Positions 15,160-24,409 of a stretch of 44,391 nucleotides of DNA are shown here, piece after piece. This stretch comes from an uncultured Nitrosomonadales bacterium. GTDB taxonomy: Bacteria; Pseudomonadota; Gammaproteobacteria; Burkholderiales; Gallionellaceae. Location of the stretch: NCBI GenBank assembly GCA_903861075.1, contig CAIOSY010000151.1, forward strand, positions 1-44,391, written 5' to 3'. The notes under the pieces are model-generated. The model worked only from the letters and a program-made list of their open reading frames with translations, was not told the origin of the DNA and did not search any database. Position numbers and translations under genes: made by a program. Position 1 is the stretch's first letter. Each line of letters begins with the position of its first letter.

Positions 15160-17700
15160 CTATCTATGACTTTCATCGGCAACGTGACGGGTATCAAGCA
15201 ACCGCCTTGCCGCGCGACCTGCGAACCAGACAAGGAATGCAACGAGTAAAGCCACCAAAATAAGCGGCAGCGGCTCGCCGGAAAAATAAAATAAAGTCCG
15301 CAACCCTGGAATAAACAACACACCCAGCAAGCCACTCAGCGTGCCGAAAACTATCCATTTTAGCGAAGGATTGGACAAAGTTTCAGATGCAAAACGGTTA
15401 CACAAAACCAATGCAATATTACCGGACACCATAGAAGTAAAGACAAGAGCCCGCACCGTATTTTCGTCATCGCTATAGCGCACGGCAACGCCATACACCG
15501 CAATTGAAACAGCCAATGCCAGCAGACCTTGCAATAGGCTCGTCGCGAGCCTGCCACCCGAAAACAAGGTTTCACTTGCCGCTCTTGGCGGTCGCTGCAT
15601 ACTGCTGGGTTCATCCCCTTCCGCCTCGAAAAAGACCGAACAGGCAGGACCGATAATCAACTCTAAAAACATGATATGCGCAGGCATTAACAACATAGGC
15701 GCACCCAGAAACACCGGCAACAGCGCCAAACCTACAATAGGAATATGCGCAGACAAGGCATAACTCATTGCACGTCTTAAATTAGCATAAATGCGTCGTC
15801 CCAAACGTATGCTGGCAACGAGGGAAGTAAAGTCGTCATCTAACAGCACCAATGCGGCAGCTTCCCGCGCCACATCAGTGCCGCGAACCCCCATTGCCAC
15901 ACCGATGTGAGCCGCCTTTAAGGCTGGTGCATCATTGACACCGTCTCCTGTCATGGCAACGATTTCCCCATTCGCCTTTAAGGCTTCAACCAGACGCAAT
16001 TTTTGTTGAGGAACGATGCGGGCAAATACTTGAACGTGATGCAAGTGATATTGCAACTCCTCATCAGAAAGCACATTCAAATCGGCTCCCGTCAACACCT
16101 GATCAGTCGCAAGTCCCAGTTCTCGGGCAATAGACTGTGCCGTACGAGGATGATCACCCGTTACCATCACCACGCGAATGCCTGCCGCGTGACACTTTGC
16201 GATGGATAAAATCACCCCGGGTCTTAAGGGATCTTGCAAACCAAGCAGCCCGACAAAAGTAAAATCAATATCATGCTGACAAGAAGGCCAATCGCTATCA
16301 TCGCGCAGCAACTTTCCACGCGCTACACCGAGCACACGCAAACCTTCATCTGCCAACTGTGCTGCTGCCGCTTCAATTTTAGCCGCGCATTCATCATCGA
16401 GATGACACAAATCAACAATCGCTTCCGGCGCGCCTTTGGCTGCAACCAGATGATGCGGCTGATTACGAGCTAGCCATACATGAGACATTGCCAGCAAATC
16501 AGGGCTAAGACTATATTCATGAATAATTTCCCACTCAGCATGCAAATGCTCACTTCCCGACAAAGTACGCTCACCCAACTCATGCAACGCACGTTCCATA
16601 GGGTCAAACGGTTCTTTTTCGCTGGCCAAAATACCAAATTCAAGCAACTCATGCCAGGGCTCTGGCAAGTCGGTAAAATCATGCACACTATGCATCAGAC
16701 CGTTGCTATAGAGTTTTTTGATCACCATATGATTTTGTGTCAAAGTGCCCGTTTTATCAGTACACAGCACCGTCGTCGCGCCCAATGTTTCAATCGCATC
16801 CAAACGTCGAGCCAGCACGTTGTACTGTGAAATACGCCAGGCACCCAGCGACATAAAAACGGAAAGTATGACGGGAAATTCTTCGGGCAAGGTTGACATC
16901 GCCAGACTGATACCCGCTAGCAATGCGTTCAGCCAGTGGCCGCGCATATAACCATAGAGCAGCACCAGTATGATACAAAGTGCAATTGCAATAATAGCAA
17001 GACGACGCACCAGACGCGCAGTTTCAATCCGCAAGGGAGAAATCCCCGCATGAGCAACCGTTAAGGACTGACCTATTTTCCCTATGGCGCTCTCTTTCCC
17101 GGTCGCGATAACACAACCGACGCCCCTGCCTTGCACTATGATCGTACCCGCATATACCAAGTGCTCGTCATCCTCGCCCGTTTGCTGTGATATGAGATCT
17201 AGCGTACCGCTGCGCTTAGCAACAGGAACTGATTCCCCCGTTAACATTGACTCATCAGCGAATAAATCATTGCAACTTAAGACCCGGCTATCCGCCGCGA
17301 CTCTATCGCCTTCCGTCAACAGTAACAGATCCCCTGTCACGACTTCTCGACCGGGAATATGCACAACACGCCCGTCACGCACCACCTTTGCGAGCGGACT
17401 CGATAAATCACGCAAAGAAGCTAAGGCTTGCGCACTTTTTTGCGCCTGAAATACGGTCATGGCAATGATTATAAAAACAAAACCCAGCAACATCAGCGCA
17501 TCTTGCACGCTGCCTAACAACAAGTAAATAAAGCCTGCCGCGATAAGCAGCAAAAACATTGGCTCCTGCAACACCTCCAGAAGGATATGTCCTAGTTGAT
17601 GCTGATGCGGCGGAGCTAATTCGTTATAACCGTTCTGTTGCAAGCGTTGTAATGCTTCCTGAGTACTCAGCCCTGAAACATCATATTGCGTTGTGTTCAT
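15160..17700 (-). CDS. P2-type cation-transporting ATPase
   Basis: An 846-residue P-type ATPase with an N-terminal cation-ATPase domain, the actuator motif TGES at 154-157, the M4 ion motif PEEFP at 272-276, the phosphorylated aspartate D315 in DKTGTLT, the TGD and MTGDGVNDAPALK hinge, and six C-terminal helices. The overall form is that of bacterial Ca2+-ATPase-like (P2A/P2B) pumps, but the ion motif reads PEEFP instead of PEGLP, so the ion is uncertain. It is monocistronic and divergent from cytochrome b561, with a Fur-box-like site in the shared gap, nearer the cytochrome gene. Confidence 0.88.
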   Translation of the reverse strand: MNTTQYDVSGLSTQEALQRLQQNGYNELAPPHQHQLGHILLEVLQEPMFLLLIAAGFIYLLLGSVQDALMLLGFVFIIIAMTVFQAQKSAQALASLRDLSSPLAKVVRDGRVVHIPGREVVTGDLLLLTEGDRVAADSRVLSCNDLFADESMLTGESVPVAKRSGTLDLISQQTGEDDEHLVYAGTIIVQGRGVGCVIATGKESAIGKIGQSLTVAHAGISPLRIETARLVRRLAIIAIALCIILVLLYGYMRGHWLNALLAGISLAMSTLPEEFPVILSVFMSLGAWRISQYNVLARRLDAIETLGATTVLCTDKTGTLTQNHMVIKKLYSNGLMHSVHDFTDLPEPWHELLEFGILASEKEPFDPMERALHELGERTLSGSEHLHAEWEIIHEYSLSPDLLAMSHVWLARNQPHHLVAAKGAPEAIVDLCHLDDECAAKIEAAAAQLADEGLRVLGVARGKLLRDDSDWPSCQHDIDFTFVGLLGLQDPLRPGVILSIAKCHAAGIRVVMVTGDHPRTAQSIARELGLATDQVLTGADLNVLSDEELQYHLHHVQVFARIVPQQKLRLVEALKANGEIVAMTGDGVNDAPALKAAHIGVAMGVRGTDVAREAAALVLLDDDFTSLVASIRLGRRIYANLRRAMSYALSAHIPIVGLALLPVFLGAPMLLMPAHIMFLELIIGPACSVFFEAEGDEPSSMQRPPRAASETLFSGGRLATSLLQGLLALAVSIAVYGVAVRYSDDENTVRALVFTSMVSGNIALVLCNRFASETLSNPSLKWIVFGTLSGLLGVLFIPGLRTLFYFSGEPLPLILVALLVAFLVWFAGRAARRLLDTRHVADESHR

Positions 17701-17859
17701 TTTTTAGAATTCCTAAGGCAATCCCGTGCAAATCTGTTAATTCGTGTTCAACTATAAGATTTCAACGACCGGAAGTTAAGTAAGGATAGTAAAATTCAGG
17801 CAATTTAAATGCGTTTGAGGTAAATTCTGCCACCCGCATCATTTCATGGAACTAAATCA

Positions 17860-17872
17860 GATAATCATTATC
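17860..17872. promoter_or_regulatory. Fur-box-like palindrome upstream of cytochrome b561
   Basis: GATAATCATTATC is a perfect 6-1-6 inverted repeat identical to the core of the Fur box and matches 13 of 15 bases of the 7-1-7 form (TGATAATNATTATCA). It sits 31 bases before the cytochrome b561 start and about 160 from the P-type ATPase start. It is therefore well placed for iron-dependent repression of the cytochrome gene. Confidence 0.6.
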
Positions 17873-17903
17873 CGATGAGTTCAAAACTTTTAAGGAAATT
17901 GTT

Positions 17904-18422
17904 ATGACACAATACAGCAAACGCATGGTACTCGCACATTGGCTCACACTGGCATTACTTGTTGCCGCCTGGTTTTTAGGTGATAGCTTAGATGAAGCGC
18001 GCCATGAGGGTGCAGCAACAATAAATGGCTATTTAATTCATTCATTGGTGGGGGGTGCAGTTTTGCTACTAACGGTTCTACGCTTATATTTCCGCAGCAA
18101 AGATGGCATCCCGGCTCCTATCGGTGACGGCGTAATGGATAAAGTTGCCAAGGGTGTACATCACCTGCTGTACAGCACTTTGTTTGTCCTGCCTGTCAGC
18201 GGCATCATGACGGTACTCAACAGCGATGTAGGTCGAGCTATAACTTCTGGTGACGCAAGCCTGCTACCCAAGAAGTTTACCGCTGTGTTTGCGCATGAAG
18301 TCCACGAAGTGATGGTCACAGTACTAATCATTTTAGTAGTGATACACGTACTAGGAGCACTCAAACATCAATTCGTCACAAAAGACGGTTTAATGGATAG
18401 AATGTTACCTCGTCGCAAGTAA
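17904..18422 (+). CDS. Cytochrome b561 family protein
   Basis: A 172-residue, four-helix di-haem membrane protein of the bacterial cytochrome b561 (CybB) family. Candidate haem-ligand histidines are H12 (LAHWLT), H46 (IHSLVGG), H86/H87 (VHHLLYS), and H148 or H155 (IHVLGALKH). It would exchange electrons between quinol and periplasmic acceptors or superoxide in the inner membrane. AAGGAAATTGTT precedes ATG 17904. A Fur-box-like palindrome lies 31 bases upstream, suggesting iron control. Single gene, ending before a large palindrome. Confidence 0.88.
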   Translation: MTQYSKRMVLAHWLTLALLVAAWFLGDSLDEARHEGAATINGYLIHSLVGGAVLLLTVLRLYFRSKDGIPAPIGDGVMDKVAKGVHHLLYSTLFVLPVSGIMTVLNSDVGRAITSGDASLLPKKFTAVFAHEVHEVMVTVLIILVVIHVLGALKHQFVTKDGLMDRMLPRRK

Positions 18423-18465
18423 AACCGGAGCGCGGTTTATTTCGTATAGTATTAACTGAATATCC

Positions 18466-18514
18466 GCTATCCGCCTTGTTATTCACAATTTATGTGGATA
18501 ACAAGGCGGATAGC
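18466..18514. repeat. 49-base palindrome containing two inverted DnaA-box sequences
   Basis: Two perfect 17-base arms (18466-18482 and 18498-18514, beginning GCTATCCGCC and ending GGCGGATAGC) enclose a second CACA/TGTG pairing and a five-base loop. The inner part reads TTATTCACA (18479-18487), ATTTA, TGTGGATAA (18493-18501): two DnaA boxes facing each other. It lies between convergent cytochrome b561 and the methyltransferase gene. No U-run follows on either strand, so it is not a standard intrinsic terminator, though it could still act as one. Confidence 0.8.
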
Positions 18515-18643
18515 ACTGTGGGAGAGTCATTTAACAGGCTGTAAACTAAAAAATCTCACTGACAGGCGAGACGAAATCTCTTCAATCCCGGTCATTCGGG
18601 AGTTTTGCAAGATCCTATACCGAAAGCGGGCAAGAGATAGCCA

Positions 18644-19393
18644 TCAAAAGCTGAACCGTTTATCTGGAAATTTATTTTCCAGCCGGGCAAGCGTAGGCAA
18701 TAAATTCAAACCTGTGTTCGTTTTTAATGTCAGGACAGCGGCTTTAAATTCATCCAAACAAATGCAGACCGGATCGCCTTCCCGCGCAAAGGCGATCGTA
18801 TTACCGCTCTCACAACGAGGAAATAGTAGCGCCTGCTCATCAAAGGCCTTAAGGATATGAGCAAATCCCCCTATTACCCCTGTGCATAAACCCAACAAGT
18901 TAACTGCCAGTACACCCTGATCATTCAATCGACTGCGACAGGCCTGGTAAAAGGGCAAACTGTTCAATTGACCGGGATGGGCGTGTTCATTAAAACCATC
19001 AACTAGAATCAAATCAAATTTCTTATCCGTGCCGAGGATATATTCCGCTCCATCAGCAACAATCAAATGTATACGCTTATCATCATCAGGGAACTTAAAG
19101 AAATGGCGAGCCGCAGCCACCACTGACGGCTCAATTTCAACAATCGTCAAATGCGCATCAGGACGATGACGATATAAAAATTTAGTCAATGAAGCTGCAC
19201 CCAACCCAATCAACAAAATCCTTTTAGGCCAGCGTGCATCCGATCTAAGTAAAAGACTGGCCATCATTTCACGGGTGTATTCCAGCTCAAGATTCCAGGG
19301 GCGCGCAATCCGCATTGCACCTTGCACCCAGGATGAGCCGAAATGCAAATAGCGCACACCCGATTTCTCGGAAATATCAATTGAAGTTGTCAT
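18644..19393 (-). CDS. Spermidine synthase-like methyltransferase-fold protein
   Basis: A 249-residue Rossmann-fold protein of the spermidine synthase/SpeE-like group. It has ILLIGLGAASLTKFLYRHRPDAHLTIVEIEPSVV as nucleotide-binding loop and acidic tip, HLIVADGAEYI, then KFDLILVDGFNEHAHPGQLNSLPFYQ, where DGF is the equivalent of the catalytic Asp region. Such short proteins without the N-terminal beta-domain are often annotated as spermidine synthase but may be methyltransferases. ATG 19393 is preferred over an upstream TTG at 19444. It lies downstream of recX on the same strand, 61 bases apart. Confidence 0.72.
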   Translation of the reverse strand: MTTSIDISEKSGVRYLHFGSSWVQGAMRIARPWNLELEYTREMMASLLLRSDARWPKRILLIGLGAASLTKFLYRHRPDAHLTIVEIEPSVVAAARHFFKFPDDDKRIHLIVADGAEYILGTDKKFDLILVDGFNEHAHPGQLNSLPFYQACRSRLNDQGVLAVNLLGLCTGVIGGFAHILKAFDEQALLFPRCESGNTIAFAREGDPVCICLDEFKAAVLTLKTNTGLNLLPTLARLENKFPDKRFSF

Positions 19394-19454
19394 AATATTT
19401 AACAAATCACAGCATAAAAGAGGAAATTTAAAACGCGATTTCAAGCGAACTTAA

Positions 19455-19934
19455 TTAGTCTTCCTCACCGGAAGTTTTTAGCACTTTGAAAATAATATCG
19501 AGGGAAAAGCCGCGCGATTGCAAAAACCGCATCTGACGCGCTTTCTCTTTGGCATCTTGTGCAAGACCCGTAAACTTCCTTAACCAAACATCACGGGCTG
19601 ATTGCAACTCAGTGTCTTGCAACTCAGGCAAGGCCTGCTCTATCAGCGCTTCACTCATCCCCTTTTGGCGCATTTCGTGAGTGATGCGCTGAAGACCAAA
19701 TCGCGGGCGTCTGGCATGCAGTAATTGCGTAGCCGCTCGCTCATCGGACAACCATCCGCGCTCAACAAGATCATCTAGCAATGCATCCAGATTAACCGGT
19801 TGCAACTGCTCAAAATCATCTTCTATCTGGACATAGGGACGTAACTTGGCAGCCAATTCAGCGCGACTATATTCGCGGCGAGCCAAATACTGCAGGGCGC
19901 GCGCACGTAAACTCAGCTCAGGCCTTGACCTCAT
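19455..19934 (-). CDS. recX: RecX, regulator of RecA
   Basis: A 159-residue RecX protein made of three-helix repeats: [44 protein letters not shown], then [20 protein letters not shown] and a C-terminal [20 protein letters not shown]. RecX binds along the RecA filament and limits its extension. ATG 19934 lies inside the 3' end of recA (17-base overlap), the usual arrangement, and gives [18 protein letters not shown] longer TTG start is unlikely. Confidence 0.93.
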   Translation of the reverse strand: MRSRPELSLRARALQYLARREYSRAELAAKLRPYVQIEDDFEQLQPVNLDALLDDLVERGWLSDERAATQLLHARRPRFGLQRITHEMRQKGMSEALIEQALPELQDTELQSARDVWLRKFTGLAQDAKEKARQMRFLQSRGFSLDIIFKVLKTSGEED

Positions 19935-20979
19935 CCGTTTTCGCCTTCGCAACGACTTTATCGACAGGTTTGCTAATCACGTCTAGTAAAGCTACGCCAA
20001 CGATGCCGCGTACCTTATTTTCGATATCACGAGCCATCTCTGGACGTGCACGCAAATATTCGCGTACATTGTCTTTACCCTGACCAATTTTTTCACCATT
20101 GTAGCTATACCAGGAGCCCGATTTTTCCACCAATTTATGCAATACGCCCAAATCGATAATTTCACCTTCGCGCGAAATTCCTTCACCATATAAAATATCA
20201 AAGAACGCTTCACGAAATGGAGGAGCTACCTTATTTTTGACGACCTTAACCCGTGTTTCATTGCCTATAACTTCATCACCCTTCTTGATCGCGCCGATAC
20301 GACGAATATCAAGACGCACCGAAGCATAAAATTTGAGTGCATTACCACCGGTGGTCGTTTCAGGATTACCAAACATCACGCCAATTTTCATCCGTAATTG
20401 ATTGATAAAAATAACCAGGGTATTGGAACGCTTAATATTCGCCGTCAATTTACGCAAAGCTTGTGACATCAACCGCGCATGCAAACCCATTTGCGCATCG
20501 CCCATTTCGCCTTCAATTTCAGCTTTCGGCGTCAATGCCGCCACCGAGTCTATGACAACAACATCGACAGATGCTGAGCGCACCAGCATATCGGTAATTT
20601 CCAAGGCCTGTTCGCCATTGTCCGGTTGAGAAATCAACAGATCCTCGACAGTCACACCCAGCTTCTGCGCATATTGCGGATCGAGGGCGTGTTCTGCATC
20701 AATAAAAGCCGCCGTACCACCCAATTTCTGCATTTCGGCGATCACTTGCAAGGCCAGTGTCGTTTTACCGGAAGATTCCGGACCGTAAATCTCGATCACG
20801 CGACCTCTCGGCAATCCGCCTACACCCAGCGCAATATCCAAACCGAGAGAGCCGGTCGACACCACTTGTATATCCTGCGCCACTTCATTCTCACCCAGGC
20901 GCATGATAGAACCCTTACCGAATTGTTTCTCGATTTGGCTTAGTGCAGCTGCAAGTGCTTTGCTTTTATTCTCATCCAT
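19918..20979 (-). CDS. recA: Recombinase RecA
   Basis: A 353-residue RecA with Walker A GPESSGKT at 66-73, the [23 protein letters not shown]2 loop and the acidic-poor C-terminal tail [13 protein letters not shown]. It forms the ATP-dependent filament on single-stranded DNA for homologous recombination and activates LexA self-cleavage. A GAACGATCGTTC palindrome 58-69 bases upstream fits a noncanonical LexA box. ATG 20979 has AAGGAAGTTATC before it. recX overlaps its end. Confidence 0.98.
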   Translation of the reverse strand: MDENKSKALAAALSQIEKQFGKGSIMRLGENEVAQDIQVVSTGSLGLDIALGVGGLPRGRVIEIYGPESSGKTTLALQVIAEMQKLGGTAAFIDAEHALDPQYAQKLGVTVEDLLISQPDNGEQALEITDMLVRSASVDVVVIDSVAALTPKAEIEGEMGDAQMGLHARLMSQALRKLTANIKRSNTLVIFINQLRMKIGVMFGNPETTTGGNALKFYASVRLDIRRIGAIKKGDEVIGNETRVKVVKNKVAPPFREAFFDILYGEGISREGEIIDLGVLHKLVEKSGSWYSYNGEKIGQGKDNVREYLRARPEMARDIENKVRGIVGVALLDVISKPVDKVVAKAKTDEVKA

Positions 20980-21036
20980 GATAACTTCCTTAAATAATTA
21001 TGAGCGGATTATGGCACATCAAATTGCGCCTGAACA

Positions 21037-21048
21037 GAACGATCGTTC
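21037..21048. promoter_or_regulatory. Noncanonical LexA (SOS) box upstream of recA
   Basis: GAACGATCGTTC is a perfect palindrome, and the symmetry extends one base each side. It sits in the recA promoter just before a CATAAT-like -10 (minus strand, 21008-21013). It matches GAACN4GTTC of Bacillus and the GAACG..CGTTC motif reported for LexA of Sideroxydans and relatives, and not CTGT-N8-ACAG. Confidence 0.78.
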
Positions 21049-21087
21049 TTTTAATGCAAAATAATCACTCGCGGCTAATTATCATCG

Positions 21088-21579
21088 CTAAGCCAATTCC
21101 GTACGTAAGCTTAGCAAGTCAATCACACCCTGCAGTGCAATGCGCACCGCCTGCGCTCTGATTTCAGCGCGCCCCCCTGACAAGTAATGGCAGCGCGTAT
21201 AAACAACCGCATTTTTAAGTCCCCATGCAAACCAAACAGTGCCTACAGGTTTTTCGACCGTCCCGCCATCAGGCCCTGCGATACCACTCACAGACAAAGC
21301 GACTTGAGCATGACTATTTACCAGCGCACCAGCCACCATTTCACGTACAACCGCTTCCGACACCGCCCCGTATTGCAATAAAGTTGCGTTTTCCACGCCT
21401 AGCATTTGTTGTTTTGATAAATTAGAGTAAGTAACAAAACCGCGCTCAAACCAAAGTGAACTACCTGCTACTTCAGTAATGGATTGCGCAATGCCCCCCC
21501 CGGTACAAGATTCAGCCGTAGCCAGCATAAGCCCCTGCATCTTAAGCAATACACCCACCTGTCCCGCCAGAATATCCAT
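21088..21579 (-). CDS. pncC: Nicotinamide-nucleotide amidase (CinA C-terminal family)
   Basis: A 163-residue stand-alone CinA C-terminal domain. The signatures are LMLATAESCTGGGIAQSITEVAGSS, VTYSNLSKQQMLGV and VALSVSGIAGPDGGTVEKPVGTVWFAW. The family deamidates nicotinamide mononucleotide to nicotinic acid mononucleotide in pyridine-nucleotide salvage. ATG 21579 (MDILAGQ) has GAGGG upstream and gives the normal length; the frame could also start at TTG 21591. It is upstream of recA on the same strand, but the LexA box and recA promoter lie between. Confidence 0.9.
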   Translation of the reverse strand: MDILAGQVGVLLKMQGLMLATAESCTGGGIAQSITEVAGSSLWFERGFVTYSNLSKQQMLGVENATLLQYGAVSEAVVREMVAGALVNSHAQVALSVSGIAGPDGGTVEKPVGTVWFAWGLKNAVVYTRCHYLSGGRAEIRAQAVRIALQGVIDLLSLRTELA

Positions 21580-21662
21580 ACGCACCCTCAAGTAACACCA
21601 GCAAAATTCTGACGCGGGCTCTATTTATTTACGAATTGACTCGGGTATCCGCAAATACACGC

Positions 21663-22835
21663 TCACGTTAAACCACGAGCCAGGTCATTTTTAATATCAA
21701 CAATCGCTTCCAATCCGACGGCGATACGTATCAAACCATCCGTGATGCCTGCCGCAGCACGCGCTTCAGGGGTAATGCGCGCATGCGTGGTACTGGCCGA
21801 ATGACAAATGGTGGTACGGGTATCACCCAGGTTGGCAGTAATGGACAACATTCTGGTCGCGTCGATGACACGCCAGGCGGCAGCCTTCCCGCCCTTAACT
21901 TCAAAAGCGACGATTCCACCCCCTGTTTTTTGTTGGCGCATCGCCAGTGCATGCTGGGGGTGTGAGGCGAGTCCCGGATAAAAAACACGAGAAACATTGG
22001 GCTGCAACTCCAGCCAGGTTGCCAGATCCAAAGCATTGGCCGAGTGCGCATCCATACGCAGCTTCAGCGTCTCCATTCCCTTAAGAAAAACCCAGGCATT
22101 AAATGCACTCATCGTAGGCCCTGCTGTACGCAAAAAACCATAGATGCTTTCAAGATGCTTTTTACTGCCTAATACAGCGCCACCCAACACCCGCCCCTGC
22201 CCGTCCAGGTACTTGGTTGCAGAATGAATCACGATATCCGCCCCTAATTCAAGCGGGCGTTGCAATATTGGCGTACAAAAACAATTATCAACAACCAGCA
22301 GAGCAGAAAATTCTCTGGCAACATGAGAAATCGCCTCAATATCAGAGATTTCAGTCAAGGGATTGGAGGGCGTTTCTAAAAAGAATAAACGTGTATTGCT
22401 GCGAGCCGCTGCTCGCCATTCAGACACCTCGGTCGCAGAAACATACGTTGTTTCTACACCAAATTTTTTAATAACATTGTTAAACAGATTAACGGTTGAG
22501 CCGAACAAACTACAAGAGGCGACGATGTGATCCCCCGCTTTCAGGATCCCCATCACACACGCTAATATTGCCGACATACCCGATGAGGTGGCAACACACT
22601 GTTCCGCACCCTCTAACGCCGCAAGACGTTCCTCAAACATACTCACCGTTGGATTAGTAAACCGTGCGTAAATATTACCGGACTCTTCACCAATAAAACG
22701 TGCTGCGGCTTGCGCCGCATTGTCGAACACAAAACTCGACGTCAAAAAGAGCGCCTCGGAATGTTCACCAAACTGACTGCGCACCGTACCTGCCCGAATC
22801 GCCAGGGTTTCAGATTGATAGTTTTCTTCATTCAT
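21663..22835 (-). CDS. metZ: O-succinylhomoserine sulfhydrylase
   Basis: A 390-residue PLP enzyme of the Cys/Met metabolism family. The PLP lysine is K208 in HSATKYLDGQGR; TSSGMSAI and VDNCFCTPILQRPLELGAD are further signatures. The N-terminus (LAIRAGTVRSQFGEHSEALFLTSSF) is of the MetZ group, which makes homocysteine directly from O-succinylhomoserine and sulfide. It follows purF by 33 bases, the standard cvpA-purF-metZ order of beta- and gammaproteobacteria. It is the last gene of the long leftward array. Confidence 0.93.
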   Translation of the reverse strand: MNEENYQSETLAIRAGTVRSQFGEHSEALFLTSSFVFDNAAQAAARFIGEESGNIYARFTNPTVSMFEERLAALEGAEQCVATSSGMSAILACVMGILKAGDHIVASCSLFGSTVNLFNNVIKKFGVETTYVSATEVSEWRAAARSNTRLFFLETPSNPLTEISDIEAISHVAREFSALLVVDNCFCTPILQRPLELGADIVIHSATKYLDGQGRVLGGAVLGSKKHLESIYGFLRTAGPTMSAFNAWVFLKGMETLKLRMDAHSANALDLATWLELQPNVSRVFYPGLASHPQHALAMRQQKTGGGIVAFEVKGGKAAAWRVIDATRMLSITANLGDTRTTICHSASTTHARITPEARAAAGITDGLIRIAVGLEAIVDIKNDLARGLT

Positions 22836-22868
22836 AACGCTATCCTAAATCCTCAAATCGGCTCTTCA

Positions 22869-24395
22869 TCACATGGAGCTGGCGCTCATCGCCAGCTCCA
22901 GTTCCATCTGGTCTTCATCAACTACCTTATTTGCCTTACCCCCTGCGCGCCCAAGTTCAATTTTATTAAGATAGTCTGGCGTAATATCACCGGTAATATA
23001 AACACCATCAAAACAAGACGCTTCAAAGTCAGCAATTGCCGGATTCGCCTTGCGTACCGACGATTTCAAGTCATCCAAATCCTGATAAATCAAAGCATCG
23101 GCACCAATCTCACGACAAATTTCATCATCGGTACGTCCCGTTGCAATCAACTCCGCGCGACTAGGCATATCAATCCCGTAGACATTAGGAAACCGTACTG
23201 GCGGCGCTGCTGAAGCAAAATACACTCTCAAGGCACCGGCATCGCGTGCCATTTGCACGATTTCCCGACTCGTTGTACCCCGCACAATGGAATCGTCAAC
23301 CAACAATACATTTTTACCCTTAAACTCCAAACCAATGGCATTGAGTTTTTGACGAACTGATTTTTTGCGCATCGCTTGTCCGGGCATAATGAAAGTGCGA
23401 CCGATATAGCGGTTTTTCACAAAGCCTTCGCGAAATAATATATTGAGCCGATTGGCTAATTGCAGTGCACTGGGACGACTCGAATCAGGAATAGGGATGA
23501 CGACATCAATTTTTACATCCGGCCAAATACGCGCCAACTTATCCGCCAAGTACTCACCCATATATAAACGAGACTCATGCACTGAAATTCCATCTATAAC
23601 CGAATCGGGACGGGAAAAATAAACATATTCGAATATACAAGGACTTAACTGGGCCTTATCGCTGCACTGCCGACTGTGCAAACGACCGTTCAAATCGACA
23701 AATACCGCCTCACCCGGTGCAATATCACGCATAAACTTAAAGCCTAGCGTATCAAGTGCAACACTCTCTGAAGCGATTAAATACTCGGTCCCTGCCTCTG
23801 ACTCATGCACACCGATAACCAGTGGGCGAATACCATAAATATCCCGGAATGCCATCAAGCCATAACCGGCAATGATGGCAACCACGGCATATGCACCGCG
23901 ACAACGCAAATGCACACCCGCTACGGCATCAAAAATACACTCTGAATCCAGCCTCAGCCCCTTCGATTTTGACTGTAGTTCATGCGCCAACACATTGAGC
24001 AGCACTTCGGAATCAGAATTGGTGTTAACGTGACGTAAATCTTGTACGAAGAGTTGTTTCTTAAGCTCTTCCGCATTGGTCAAATTACCGTTATGACCCA
24101 AGACGATACCAAAAGGCGAGTTAACATAAAAAGGCTGGGCTTCATTATGATCCACTGCCGAACCCGCCGTAGGGTAACGCACGTGAGCTATACCCGTTGT
24201 ACCCTGCAAAGCACGCATATTTCTCGTACGGAACACATCGCGAACCAATCCATTGCCTTTATGCAAATGTATCGTGTCGCCATCCATCGTTGCAATGCCA
24301 GCGGCATCCTGACCTCGATGTTGTAAAACTTGCAAGCCGTCATACAAAAGCTGATTAGCTTGAGTATGCGATACCACTCCGAGAATGCCACACAT
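22869..24395 (-). CDS. purF: Amidophosphoribosyltransferase
   Basis: A 508-residue glutamine-dependent enzyme. MCGILGVV supplies the nucleophilic Cys2 after processing, and [17 protein letters not shown] near 365 is the PRPP-binding motif. It makes 5-phosphoribosylamine, the first step of purine synthesis. Its last codons contain an 11-base perfect inverted repeat (22874-22900). It lies between cvpA (14 bases upstream) and metZ, same strand. Confidence 0.97.
   Translation of the reverse strand: MCGILGVVSHTQANQLLYDGLQVLQHRGQDAAGIATMDGDTIHLHKGNGLVRDVFRTRNMRALQGTTGIAHVRYPTAGSAVDHNEAQPFYVNSPFGIVLGHNGNLTNAEELKKQLFVQDLRHVNTNSDSEVLLNVLAHELQSKSKGLRLDSECIFDAVAGVHLRCRGAYAVVAIIAGYGLMAFRDIYGIRPLVIGVHESEAGTEYLIASESVALDTLGFKFMRDIAPGEAVFVDLNGRLHSRQCSDKAQLSPCIFEYVYFSRPDSVIDGISVHESRLYMGEYLADKLARIWPDVKIDVVIPIPDSSRPSALQLANRLNILFREGFVKNRYIGRTFIMPGQAMRKKSVRQKLNAIGLEFKGKNVLLVDDSIVRGTTSREIVQMARDAGALRVYFASAAPPVRFPNVYGIDMPSRAELIATGRTDDEICREIGADALIYQDLDDLKSSVRKANPAIADFEASCFDGVYITGDITPDYLNKIELGRAGGKANKVVDEDQMELELAMSASSM
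22874..22900 (-). terminator. Perfect hairpin in the 3' end of purF (possible attenuator or processing site)
   Basis: TGGAGCTGGCG and CGCCAGCTCCA form an 11-base perfect stem with a five-base loop. It overlaps the last codons of purF (encoding ELAMSASSM). No U-run follows, so simple intrinsic termination is unlikely; RNA processing or partial termination before metZ are alternatives. Confidence 0.35.
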
Positions 24396-24409
24396 GTTTT
24401 TATCCTATG

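Noticed and set aside
18466-18514. Simple intrinsic terminator
   Set aside because: The stem is long and perfect, but neither strand has a U-run after it; I list it as a palindromic repeat instead.
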